Shown here piece by piece: positions 23,983 to 34,384 of a stretch of DNA of 64,000 bases (position 1 is its first letter; every line of letters starts with the position of its first letter). This stretch comes from Rutpela maculata (Eukaryota; Arthropoda; Insecta; Coleoptera; Cerambycidae), in contig OW386291.2 in NCBI GenBank assembly GCA_936432065.2, positions 12,501,821 through 12,565,820 on the forward strand. The letters run 5' to 3'. The notes beneath the pieces were generated by a model that worked only from the letters and a program-made list of their open reading frames with translations, searched no databases and had not been told where the DNA came from. The position numbers and the translations under genes are program-made.

Positions 23983-24660
23983 TATTATTTGGAAAGAGCA
24001 CATATCGAACAATATTTGATGGATGCCCCTGACGGTGAGCATCTTATGTCAGAGGTAGGTATTTTTTATGATCTTGCTTTTATATACCTATTTAAATGTT
24101 TGGGTTTTTTAGATTGCATTGATATTGGGAGTTTGCGGTGCCTGCCGTTGCGGTGAACTGACCTTCTTAAGCGTCGAAGATATGAGATAAAGAATAATAT
24201 CTATATATATCCATACCAGATACCAAGACGAATAAATCAAGAAGTTTCACAGTTTTAAATGAAGGATTTTCGGTGAACCCACTTGATTCGATTAGGAAAT
24301 ATGTCTTTAAGACCGCAAAATGTGTCTCACAAAAGATTTTTCGTAAATTTTCAAAAGGGAAAGTGCACTGTCCAATGCGTTGGATTAAATAAGCTCTCAA
24401 AAATTCCAAGAATTGTAGCTGATTATTTGCAATTGCCTGATGCAGATTTGTATACTGGCCATAGCATGTGCCGTTCCTCATCATCTCTTGGCCAATGCTA
24501 GGGGTGACATTACCACCCTTAAACGTCACGGTGTGTGGAAATCATCCACCGTGGCGGAGGGTTATTTGGAAGATTCAGTCTCAACAAGATTGTTATTGCT
24601 AAAAAAATTCAGGGAGAGCAGCACGAGTCAGGCAATACAGACATCGTTACTAGTATAGAG
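23983..24660 (+). pseudogene. Crypton-like tyrosine recombinase, decayed
   Basis: A first exon ends ...EQYLMDAPDGEHLMSE at a GTAGGT donor (24055). After an intron ending TTTTTTAG (24112) comes IALILGVCGACRCGELTFLS, the box I region of tyrosine recombinases with its catalytic Arg. A stop and a frameshift follow; coding resumes as IPDTKTNKSRSFTV, then in another frame SLRPQNVSHKRFFVNFQKGK through LYTGHSMCRSS, and after another shift DITTLKRHGVWKSSTVAEGY with the catalytic His and the Tyr nucleophile. The order R...H-x-x-R...H...Y fits the DNA-cutting domain of Crypton-like elements; the HxxR motif reads HSMC-R, so a key Arg may be displaced. At least three disruptions make this a pseudogene. 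Confidence 0.75.
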
Positions 24661-24998
24661 AAAAATTGTGTACAGAAGAGCAGTTTTCTTTGTGAAAAAT
24701 CGAATATGATGACAATAAATGTTAACATAAATATAAATAAGTGTTAGTGCATGGATTCTTTGTTTTGTTAATTTTCCATATAATGGAGAGAGAGAATGGA
24801 GACATATAATTTTCCATATAATGGAGACAATAAATTCCTTGGACTTTATTTTATATTAAAATTACTCTTTAGTGACTAAATCACTTTACCTCACTTTAGC
24901 TTACTACTTTATCTCACTAGTGACTTATGGGTCACTTTATACCTTCAAAGTCTTATGAATAGAGATCACTTTATATGAAAGTGTTGGATAAATATACC
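24661..24998. other. Spacer before the second direct repeat
   Basis: Contains a doubled motif ATTTTCCATATAATGGAGA (24771 and 24811) and AT-rich DNA. No gene. Confidence 0.5.
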
Positions 24999-25781
24999 TA
25001 TTTATTAACGTAAGGTGAGTAATAATGGAAAAGATACATAACAGTTTTCATATTTATTTAGTGATCAGTTTACATTTAATTTCATTCAATTCAATTTATT
25101 GTACATAAATAATGTCTTATGCCGTTATACCGACATTGTCCGTTCCCCATCGACACAATATTTATTAAATTTGGAGTTTTTAATCGGCAAATTCATATAA
25201 TATGCTCAGTGGATCACTAACTGAACTATGGGTCAATCTGTGTGTTAAAGACAAGTTGTAATTTTCGAGCAGTACACAGTTATCATTAATCACTACAACT
25301 GTTATAGTTTTCGATTACTCTTCTTGTGTTGATGGGAGCACTTTTGCACTTGTTGCCAAAGATGATGGTTTTGCTGTGGCGAAATAATCTTTCATGATTG
25401 CATCATATTCTGAAGAATCACTATTTCTCTACTACTGTTTAACTGTTTCTTCAGTTTTCTATAAAACGTGGATGAGTGCTGATAAACTTTATTTCGCTTT
25501 CACTGAGCATTTCAGATGCCGCCATTTTATTCAATGCCAATAATTATATAAATTGTCTTAAAAGTTAATATTACTCTATAGTAGATTTTCAAGGTATATG
25601 TAACTTTTAAGTCATTTTCAATTAGTAGGGAGTAGTAAAGATAACTTCAAAGCCCCTATGTTCGTAGAAATAACCTCATTTTTACTCGAGATGCCACTAA
25701 TAAGTTAGACTACTTTCAAGTGGTCCTTTGGTAAAGCTGTGCAGTCGGCATTACTACCAATTTTCACTTTGCAGTTGAGGA
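24999..25781. repeat. 782-bp direct repeat, copy 2
   Basis: Second copy of 22004-22785 with only a handful of substitutions and small indels. It abuts the 243-bp tandem duplication. Confidence 0.9.
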
Positions 25782-26264
25782 TGCTTCAAAGTAATGCAGA
25801 GTAGTATCCGCGACGTTGCAGATTCTCCAGCAGTTACTTGAAAGTGTTATAACTATACAGTGCCTAAATTCAGTAGAATCTACTTAATTGTCACTACAAA
25901 TGCATACCACAAAGTGAATATTACCCTGAAGTCGCAAAATTAGTAACAGTTATGTTATTCCTACTATATTAAAGTTTCGATGCCTCAGATGCCAGTTCCC
26001 ATCACTTTGAATGCTGCTTGGGGATGCTTCAAAGTAATGCAGAGTAGTATCCGCGACGTTGCAGATTCTCCAGCAGTTACTTGAAAGTGTTCTAACTATA
26101 CAGTGCCTAAATTCAGTAGAATCTACTTAATTGTCACTACAAATGCATACCACAAAGTGAATATTACCCTGAAGTCGCAAAATTAGTAACAGTTATGTTA
26201 TTCCTACTATATTAAAGTTCCAATGCCTCAGATGCCAGTTCCCATCACTTTGAATGCTGCTTGG
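25779..26264. repeat. Two tandem copies of a 243-bp unit
   Basis: Units 25779-26021 and 26022-26264, both starting GGATGCTTCAAAGTAATGC and almost identical, so the duplication is young. The right edge lies where the transposase ORF on the minus strand loses its family sequence. Confidence 0.95.
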
Positions 26265-27699
26265 GGTGTTTAATTTTTGATACCTGAAATCCAGTTTTTA
26301 GTTTATTTTGATCTATTTTAGGCCAAAATTCTCTAAAACGTTTAAATAGTGGCACATTTGGACCAGATGAGGAAGGCATTTTTGTGTCAAACACACTTCT
26401 CAAAACCACTTCAAAAATATGATGTCTACAAGGAAAATATAGAATATCTCTTTCTAATTGTTGTTGCAATAGTGTGGCTGCCCCATTTATATAACCCATA
26501 TTTGATGCTGTTGTATCACAACACAAAGCTATTACCTTTTCGTCCAAATTCCATTCACAAAGCACATCATAAACTGCTTCAGTCTGTTCTCTTCCAGTTG
26601 AATTGGGCAAAGCTGGTACTCCAAGTAGTTGTTTAATATCTCCACTAGTAACTAAGATAGCAAGTCTATCGATATTTCCCATTCCAGTGAGAGAAGGTAA
26701 AAGTTTTCCATCCCAATGAATGACTGGGGCCGGCAATTCAGAATTACCGAAGGCAATTTTTAATATTTCAGCTCTTTCTTCGCGGATGCGTTGTCTAGAG
26801 CGCTGAAGTGTGGTTCTGCTGATGGACAAAGATGTGGTGTCATGTCCTAGTGCTTCTGCTACTGCCGTCAAAATATGAACTCCATACCTGTCGCTTATTT
26901 TGCAAGCATCAAATGCAGCGGCTATTTTTGGTGTGATGATGTTACATGTTCCATACAATCTCCTCTTTTTTGGCTGTGACGGGCCAGGCTGGTCTTGTAA
27001 CAACTCTTCTTGGGCTTCGATTATTTCATCTTCATTTTCGTTGGAGTCGGCTGAATTACTACTTGATGATGGACAGGTGACTGTTTCCTCTAATCTAGCT
27101 TTTTCTTGTTGACTTCGTTGCATTTGTTCGGATAATTTCTGTAATTTCTCCTCAGCTGATTTTTCTTGAGAAGCAAGTTGGTAATCAATACCATGCATAA
27201 ATCCAGGACGTCCCTTTTTTCTTTGGTTAATTAAAAACTGCTTATCTTCATCTATTTTCATCAACTCCAATGCATTTGCATGAGAAATGTCAAAGAGATC
27301 GTCCAATTTTTCAACGAAATTTTTTTCTTTACCTCCCGCACTGGCCCTTTTAGCCGATTTTTGTAAGTTCCCCCACTCTGCATAAAGTTTATCTAGTTGT
27401 TTAACACAATGAAAATCCTGACGTGTCGGAATGCGAGCTTTATCCCAAAAAACTGACACCTCTTTTATTGTTAATTTAGCACTTTCATGTACACTTAGCT
27501 TCACTTCACGAATGTTATAAAAGAGCACTTGTAATACTTGTCTATTAGACGGCAATTTATTGCCAATGATTTGTGACGAATAGTGTTCAACTAAGTAAAT
27601 GAAAATATCCTTTCGTAAGGATCTAACATCAGCCATCGTTAAATGTTTTTTCAAAAAGGAACGTATGCTAGAACTTATAATGTCACCACTGTAAAACAC
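26245..27699 (-). CDS. hAT-like transposase, first exon or 3'-truncated gene
   Basis: 484 codons open. It matches a widespread animal transposase-like family with RNase H-like fold. The N-terminal 200 residues are helical; a Ser/Asn/Glu-rich linker with a coiled coil and the nuclear-localisation-like PKKRR follows (about residues 180-245). The catalytic half shows HWDGK (first Asp, about residue 328), CCDTTASN (second Asp, about 393) and CRHH (about 425, the hAT-type C-x-x-H element). The final acidic residue and the C-terminal helices are missing. A plausible donor CAG|GTATCA sits near 26283, just before family-like sequence ends, so the rest may have been in a downstream exon now replaced by the 243-bp tandem repeat. 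The first Met is at 27699; another at 27636 begins MADVRSLRKD. Confidence 0.72.
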   Translation of the reverse strand: MFYSGDIISSSIRSFLKKHLTMADVRSLRKDIFIYLVEHYSSQIIGNKLPSNRQVLQVLFYNIREVKLSVHESAKLTIKEVSVFWDKARIPTRQDFHCVKQLDKLYAEWGNLQKSAKRASAGGKEKNFVEKLDDLFDISHANALELMKIDEDKQFLINQRKKGRPGFMHGIDYQLASQEKSAEEKLQKLSEQMQRSQQEKARLEETVTCPSSSSNSADSNENEDEIIEAQEELLQDQPGPSQPKKRRLYGTCNIITPKIAAAFDACKISDRYGVHILTAVAEALGHDTTSLSISRTTLQRSRQRIREERAEILKIAFGNSELPAPVIHWDGKLLPSLTGMGNIDRLAILVTSGDIKQLLGVPALPNSTGREQTEAVYDVLCEWNLDEKVIALCCDTTASNMGYINGAATLLQQQLERDILYFPCRHHIFEVVLRSVFDTKMPSSSGPNVPLFKRFREFWPKIDQNKLKTGFQVSKIKHPKQHSK

Positions 27700-28019
27700 A
27701 ATTGCAAACTGACATAAAAACCTACCGTATGTGCATTATATTTCCAAACTTCCAAAACAAATAATTTCTAGGAAATAATTACACCAATAAAACATTATGA
27801 GAAAAGAGGTAGATATTTGTATTTTAAGTAAAATTTAAGTGTATTACCGTAATAAAATCTTATCTACAAATTTCTACCTGAATGCGGCACGGGTTACCGT
27901 TCGCCGAATTATCTGAAACTTTGACATAAATTATTCCTAGTATAATAGTATATTTTCGTGGGGTGAGACTTAAAAAATACGCAAAAAAAATTTACCCCCT
28001 ATGGAGATGGGCCACCCTA
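27700..28019. other. Upstream region of the hAT-like gene, nothing recognised
   Basis: AT-rich, no clear TATA or repeat. Confidence 0.4.
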
Positions 28020-28037
28020 AATATATATATATATATG

Positions 28038-28122
<85 letters not shown>
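28020..28122. repeat. (TA)n microsatellite, about 100 bp
   Basis: TA repeats with GTATATATATAC interruptions in the first 30 bp. Confidence 0.96.
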
Positions 28123-28125
<3 letters not shown>

Positions 28126-28195
28126 TAAAATAGAAATAAAATTGAACTGTCTAGTAAATACGACATATTCCATGAGCACACTTCATTTGTTACGG

Positions 28196-28430
28196 TACGA
28201 ACATGCCGAAGTTGATACGCAGCTATATAGAAGTTCAGACCGCAAATTCAGTAGATGCATCGAAGCCATCAATGTGTAAAACAAATCTATACATTTAAAT
28301 ATAACCGCACATACCGTCGATGCTAGCAGGGTGAACTGCTCCTAGTACACACTGATAGCTTTAATGCATCGACTGAAACTGCGGCCTGAACTTCTATAGC
28401 TGCGTAGCATCTTTGGCATGTTTGTACTCT
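28196..28430. repeat. Inverted repeat with about 80-bp arms and 75-bp spacer
   Basis: ACGCAGCTATATAGAAGTTCAG and GATGCATCGA on the left (28196-28272) are mirrored on the right (28348-28430). The right arm lies immediately beyond the donor of the SWIM exon, so it is probably intronic. Confidence 0.8.
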
Positions 28431-28433
28431 TAC

Positions 28434-28547
28434 AGAAATATTATAGGGTGCAAAGAGAGCTAGAGCAGCCATATGATGGCATAACCATAATCCCCTTGGA
28501 CAAGTACATTCTGCATCGGTCATATTTTTATCGTTATTCCAAAATAT
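28434..28547 (-). CDS. SWIM zinc-finger protein, exon with CxC...CxH
   Basis: A minus-strand exon from an acceptor TAATTGTTTTCAG (plus 28548-28560) to a GTAAGA donor (28428-28433). It reads IFWNNDKNMTDAECTCPRG then LWLCHHMAALALFAPYNIS. CTCPRGLWLCHH fits the SWIM zinc finger, CxC(n)CxH, common in MULE and other transposases and in YqaJ-nuclease proteins of insects. It is in phase 0 with the exon at 28608-28740, and the two join into a typical SWIM region with its upstream beta strands (VHAGMRDRIYKVE + IFWNN...). Further exons were not found, so only a fragment of the gene can be called. Confidence 0.65.
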
Positions 28548-28607
28548 CTGAAAACAATTAATTACATTTAAAGTAAAATATATTTATTTTTTAACAAAAG
28601 CACACAC

Positions 28608-28740
28608 CTCTACTTTATAGATTCTATCTCTCATGCCAGCATGAACTTCTCCCTTAACAATCAGTACTTCAGGATCATAATCATTCCTTTCATGCGGCCC
28701 GCTTCGCGCTTCAACAGAACTTTCTGCCTTATGACCATGA
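28608..28740 (-). CDS. SWIM zinc-finger protein, upstream exon
   Basis: The minus strand reads RNIHGHKAESSVEARSG...NDYDPEVLIVKGEVHAGM...YKVE and ends on a codon boundary at a GTGTGT donor (28602-28607). The next exon starts in the same phase at 28547. The 60-bp intron is of typical insect size. The 5' limit of this exon is not certain: no good acceptor is visible just above 28740. Confidence 0.55.
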
Positions 28741-29092
28741 ATGTTTCTTTATACTTAAAAAATTGAGCAATCGCAGAAAAATGCAATTTTTCGACCATTT
28801 TTGATATACAAACACTTTAAATACTGTAAAATCCTTGAAAGTTATAAAAGAAATAATCCACTATATATAACCTTAAACTTCAACCAGGAAAACAAATAAA
28901 AACAAGCTAAAAATGTACTCTTCGCCGGTTTACTAAACTTTTTATATAATTGTTACACATTCTATAGGATACTCTTCGCAGTTTTTTGTAAATGATGTTA
29001 GTTTTAAACATTTTTAATTTTATAGAACAAACTTAGTTGGTGAAAGAAAGTGCAAATAAAGTAAAAATTAAAAAAAAAACATGCCATACCCC
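28741..29092. other. Intergenic DNA, nothing recognised
   Basis: AT-rich. TACTCTTCG motifs at 28918 and 28970 recur at 29470 beside CGAAGAGTATAATA, hinting at a foldback element spanning about 28915-29495, but the arms are too short to define it. Confidence 0.4.
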
Positions 29093-29150
29093 ATGTGGGT
29101 TTCGAACCTGGGACCCTTGGATTCCGAGTCAAAAACGTAAGAACCACCTA
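29089..29150 (-). repeat. tRNA-derived sequence (SINE or tRNA pseudogene)
   Basis: On the minus strand GGTTCGAAACC is a perfect Pol III B box/T-arm (CCAGGTTCGAAACCCAC), preceded by a degraded D-arm-like GTTAGGTGG. The anticodon stem cannot be folded cleanly, so it is not a working tRNA. Poly-T/poly-A tracts flank it. Confidence 0.5.
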
Positions 29151-30737
29151 ACACGTAAAAAAACATAAAAATCAAAAAAAAAAAAATCTCAAATTTAAAC
29201 CATGAATAACATTTTTATTTACTGATCGATTTTGTTCAAAAACAATAGGGTTCTTCCCCTAGCTAACACGAACTTAGTGTCCAAATTTCAGTACAATCGG
29301 ATTTTTCTTTCTTAAGTTATCGTGCTTACAAGAAACGTGACGGACGGACGGACAGGCGGACATTTTGAAAGTTATTCAGAATTCGTTCACTAACACAATG
29401 ATATGAAATTTTTTTCTCTACGAGCGATATTTACGATTTTAGAAATGTGCCGATCAAATACATACAATATACTCTTCGTTTTTGCGAAGAGTATAATAAG
29501 AAGATGGAGTTATGCCCGACATACGTATCACGCGTGCGCAATAAACAATTAATTTCTGAAAAAATTTCAAGAGGACTTAAAAATTACAGTATTATTACAA
29601 GAAGGCGCAGCTTTTAAAGTTAAAACATTAGGATGATAATTCAATAGTTAAATATTCACAGATTTTCTGAAATTTCAAATTCAATTTTAACCAGGGTCTT
29701 ATGTACAGTGGCGATAAGGTCGATGTGAGAAATATGATGGAATAGTTAGAGTGGGAGTGAAACGTCACACTATTTTGGTCCATTGGTAAAGGTAAGTAAA
29801 AATGAATTTAAAAAATTAATAAACATTATAATTTGCTTGTGAGAAAAAATTGAAGTGATGGTAAACAATATTAGATATGTTAATGTAAATAAAATTACGG
29901 ATGGCTAACAAACAAATTCATAGGACAATACCTATTTATGCATTAATTACTTAATTTTTATCAAGTAGATTACTAACTAGTATGTAGTTTTATATGTTCC
30001 TATTAGTAAAAACCTGTGGGAGGATTTCCAAATATAATCTGAACAAGACATTAAATTAACGTCTAGCATAAGATGTCATTCGTCTGAGACATTAGGAAGT
30101 CATTTTCACGTTTCATTTACGTCACTTCTCGTCACTCCTGACCATTTTTTCTCGTCATTTCACGTGCCTTTGCTACCTGGGAATGGATTTGTTGTGAAAA
30201 TTAGTATTGAACTACTGGGTGTCTAAAAGATGTTGCCATTTGAAAAAGTTGACATAATTACGAATTAGTGATTTCAGAAATTTTGGTTTATCGTAGCTAG
30301 TAAACCAATTCGAAAAATCTCACGTTCACATTTTTCTCTTATTGTTCTGGTCCATTTGATTGATCTGAGTGCATTCACTGTATAAAAATAGCCTTCAAAA
30401 ATCAAATAGTCTTAAAAAATTTTTAACACTACGCAGTCGTATTAAAATCGTCTCCGAAATCCAAAAATGTTAAAATATACAGGGAGTTCCCTATAAAGGT
30501 CGTTCCCGGGGAAATCGGAAGTGATGGAAAAGTGTCAAATTATGCAAAATTTGCTGTTTTTGGTATATATTACCCCTGCCAAATTTATATCTTGGAAACT
30601 ATGGATTGTCTAATGATTCCGTTGACACCCAGTATAGTTAAATGCCATGCTCTAATAATGTGTAAGACGATGTTTACATAAGTACGAAGGCGTAGAAGGG
30701 CCACCAAACTGTATTTTTTATTTTTCCGGATTGTAAG
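29151..30737. other. Intergenic DNA, nothing recognised
   Basis: Contains a GACGGACGGACGGAC stretch at about 29340-29360 and a TACAGGGAGTTCCC motif at about 30478 reminiscent of mariner-like ends. A GTAAGT at 29789 is not preceded by a convincing exon. Confidence 0.45.
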
Positions 30738-31230
30738 TCGGAAGTTCCAAGTTACAAGTCAGAAAAATATAATTCCGACTTCTAACTAGGAATTTCCGAG
30801 TTCTAAGTCGGAATTTCCGAGTTACAAGTCAGAAAAATGTAATTCCGACTTCTAACTAGGAATTTCCGAGTTCTAAGTCGGAATTTCCTTGTTACAAGTC
30901 AGAAAAATATAATTCCGACTTCTAACTAAGAACTTCCGAGTTCTAAGTCGGAATTTCCGAGTTACAAGTCAGAAAAATATAATTCCGACTTCTAACTAGG
31001 AATTTCCGAGTTCTAAGTCGGAATTTCCGAGTTACAAGTCAGAAAAATGTAATTCCGACTTCTAACTAGGAATTTCCGAGTTCTAAGTCGGAATTTCCTT
31101 GTTACAAGTCAGAAAAATATAATTCCGACTTCTAACTAAGAACTTCCGAGTTCTAAGTCGGAATTTCCGAGTTACAAGTCAGAAAAATATAATTCCGACT
31201 AGAAATTTCCGAGTTGTAAGTCAGAATTTT
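30738..31230. repeat. 70-bp satellite in a 210-bp higher-order repeat
   Basis: Seven monomers begin with GTTACAAGTCAGAAAAAT at 30751, 30821, 30891, 30961, 31031, 31101 and 31171, exactly 70 bp apart. Three monomer types recur in order: type C (30751, 30961), A with AAATGTAA and ...TTTCCTT (30821, 31031), B with CTAAGAACTTCC (30891, 31101). Each monomer contains the palindrome-like AATTCCGACTT/AAGTCGGAATT. The last monomer is truncated. Upstream flank GTAGAAGGGCCA resembles the flank of the related arrays at 56400 and 59130. Confidence 0.95.
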
Positions 31231-31239
31231 TTATATAAG

Positions 31240-32749
31240 ACTTCAGGCGTTGCCGACTGGGAATACCTTTTTGCAATCAAAATAAGAAATATGTAGGCTG
31301 TGCACTTAACCTCAGTGACACCAAGTAAAAATGAAGCTCGAGCAAGATGTAAATCAAATAGGTATTCGCAGTCGGGCCATTCCCGTCTGTAACTGTAACT
31401 TCTACACATTATTATTAACAAAGTTCTGTATAGTGTACTGTGTTATATAGGTATATATTGTGCATGGCGAATGATAACTGAAAATTATTAAATATTTGGT
31501 TGAAGGAAAAAAATTGTATGCGGTGTTCTTTCTAACCCTAGAAAATGTCCCCCTTTTGTTCATGACAATAAGAGCCAGTATTTCATATAGGCATCCAGTG
31601 TGTCATGACTCTTCTATATAGGTTGTATAATTATGTGACACCACCTGCGACATAAAACCTCATTGAGCACCACACTAAATGATCATTTCAAAAGATTGAA
31701 CACTGAGTATACGAAGCGATAGATTCAAAAAACGCAGAGTTGAACAACTAAACCAAGTGAATAAATATAAAAAAAGAGGAACAATGGCTGTCAAAATTAC
31801 CACAGAAGAACGCAGAGGTGGTTCAAAAAGCATTAATAACAATAAAAATAACATTGTTAGTACCATTAGATCACCCCTGCATTTTTCGGCGACAGTTTTG
31901 ACAGCCAGTTTTCCTCTGCCACTTAACGGTTAATCAATTATCTTATATTTCCTTCTTGTATAAAATTACAAATCGTTCGTCATCCTAGAGTCGGCTCTAT
32001 TTACTTGGGAAGTATTAAGGAAGAATTAAAAGAAATTATATTTAAGTAAACATCACACTTTATTAATAAATATCCTGACACAAAAAAAGAATAGTAGGTA
32101 GGTACCACTGTAGGTAGCTGTCACGTGTACTGAAGAAGAAATAAGTGTAAGTAATTTGTTTATACGGTAGATAGGTATACTTATTTAATTATTATAGGCA
32201 GATAAATGTTTATCGCTTCTTAGCACTTGATACAACTTGACTGCATGGTACAGATCATTTTTATGAGAAATATTGTTTTCGATCATTAACATATTACATA
32301 AATTATAAAAATCTTCATCACGAGAATATTTGTGAAATGTACAATTTGCACTCAAGACGTCGAAAGCAAAAGTTGGAACTTCTATAAGGTAACTTCTTGT
32401 TTCATACAATGGAGACATTTCAAACATTATGCATGGCCTACCAGTAGGGGAGTTTACTGTTTCTTGATGTCCGTGTTTTATGAACATTCCTTTGTAATAC
32501 TACTTGATCTAGGTCTTTCTAAAATAAAAAATATATATTTTGAAAAATTACCAAAAATATTAGGTAAATATCAAATTATAATAACTTGGAAACGAATTAT
32601 TTTTCGAAAAAAAGTTATTTCTCATTTTCTGTTTAAAATCATTTTATCTACCACTCCATTGTCCATAGTTTCAATTTTGGTAATTCTTAATGCACGCATA
32701 ATTTACAGGGATATTGGTTCAAAATTTTTGGCAATTTTTCAATGAAAAC
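31240..32749. other. Intergenic DNA with two weak coding-like stretches
   Basis: Plus strand 31705-31920 is open (SIRSDRFKKRRVEQLNQVNK...TTEERRGGSKS), Lys/Arg-rich with no identified family. Minus strand 32185-32487 is open for 100 codons (RPCIMFEMSPLYETRSYLIE..., to a TAA), with a possible acceptor at CTACTGGTAG. Composition looks coding, but no family is recognised and no partner exon was found. Confidence 0.35.
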
Positions 32750-32794
32750 TCGTGACTATGAAATTTGAAAGTATCGATGACAGTGGGTAGTAGA

Positions 32795-34384
32795 CAGAGA
32801 CGAACCCAGCTATTTTTTTTGGGGGGGGAACGCCACAACTAATTTGCCAACTGCCCATTTTTTTTACAACTTATATTTCCTTATGTTTTTTTTTCTTTCA
32901 GACTTAATCTATAAGTAGCCTAGCGATACAAATATTATGCAAAAGAAGTTTAACTAAACTACATGATGTAGGCGCTAGACCTAAGTTGACCCCGCGCTCT
33001 CCTTCGTCTAAAAGCTACTGGATGAGGTAACCGTTATAGTTTAATGACCGTGGAGAAAAACAAGATATAGTTTGTACCAACGATCCAGCGGCAGGGACCC
33101 GACATTGTCGGTACGCTTTGAAGATAATTGGAATTCTAGCGGACCAGTTCACTTTTACGAATGAGTTCAAAGCATGCCGACATGGCTGGGTCCCTGCCGC
33201 TGGATCGTGTGTAGACCCCTTAATCCAGCGATATAAAAAAGTTCGCAAAAAAACGTAAAGGGTACTGACCTGTATCAATTTCAGTCTATTTACATAAAAG
33301 ACCATAAAAGTGTTCGGCTTCTATATTATCATCACAAAAAAAAATGGTCACATATTTCCGAACAAAAATGTAGGCCACTCCCACTGAATATAATTGGTTT
33401 AAATTTTCTCTACCGGAATTATGATATGTTGGTGGTCAACGTGGACTAGCGTTGTCAAATTGGACCGGCGGGCGGTACACTAACTAGAAGCGGTCGGCAT
33501 CCTTTATGCTTTTTTGCGAGCTTTTTTGTATCGATGAAATATTTGTGGAATTCACTATACAATACGATTACGCGCAAGTCGGGGTGCAAGCTCGTGAACG
33601 TCCGCACTAGTACGGCTACCGGCCACTTCCCACTTAACATTGTGATACGCAATAGGTAGCATTAAAGGGTCTACACACGATCCAGCGGCAGGGAGCCAGC
33701 CTTGTCGGCATGCTTTGAACTCATTCGTAAAAGTTAACTGGTCCGCTGGAATTCCAATTATCTTCAAGGCGTACCAACAATGTCGGGTCCCAGCAGCTGG
33801 ATCGTCTGTAGACCCCTTTAATAGTCTCAGATTCTGATTCAGTGTCCTCTAAGAATTTAATATTTTAACAATTTCTGACCGATAACAATTTGTTATTATT
33901 ATTATCTCTCGTTGAGAGGTTGGTAACTGATATTAGTGATACTCAGTATAAACCAACAACAAACGACTTTATAGCTAGGACAAAGCATTGTATTGATAAA
34001 GGCAAAAAGGAGTAATATTCTAATATTTCTAATGTAAGACAGTCTTTGTGGATTGTATGCTCTGGCCGTGCCGTCTACTGGGTCGAACGTCGAATTTCCG
34101 CGAGTTGACGAGTTTATTTTGTTGGCCCATCGGCGTTGTGCGTTGTCCGTCGACTATTCTGTGGCTCTCACATCAGTCACATCTAGTCATAAATAATATC
34201 AATTAAAATTATTTATAAAAAAATGGTCATAGTGACAGTGTCATTTAATTTTTATCAACTCATTATTCGTTTTTTTGCAATTATACCCAATAAAGATTTT
34301 TTTACATTTTTGATGATTTTCCCAACTCAATCAACATTGGGGGGGGAGCGTACCCCCCCATAACCCCCCGTGGGTTCGTCTCTG
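32795..34384. mobile_element. hAT-type element, 1590 bp, no transposase
   Basis: Terminal repeats CAGAGACGAACCCA and TGGGTTCGTCTCTG with G- and C-rich tracts next to them, flanked by perfect 8-bp duplications GTAGTAGA (32787-32794 and 34385-34392). It carries an arm of the 14735-15292 family (32970-33050) and two inverted copies of a 160-bp palindrome. No coding region is recognised. Confidence 0.92.
33072..33825. repeat. Two inverted copies of a 160-bp palindromic MITE
   Basis: CGATCCAGCGGCAGGG...CCCTGCCGCTGGATCG at 33078-33210 and, in reverse orientation, at about 33676-33806, both bounded by GTGTAGACCCC or GGGTCTACACAC. Minus-strand ORFs across them share residues only because of the repeat. 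Confidence 0.85.

Noticed and set aside
29089..29150. Functional tRNA gene
   Set aside because: The B box is perfect, but the D arm and anticodon stem do not fold; more like a tRNA-derived repeat.
30821..31170. CRISPR-like array
   Set aside because: Direct 70-bp monomers without unique spacers, in a eukaryotic context; a satellite, not CRISPR.
33015..33767. Two minus ORFs sharing PAAGS/FKACRQ peptides
   Set aside because: The shared residues are due to the inverted palindromic MITE copies, not to a protein family.
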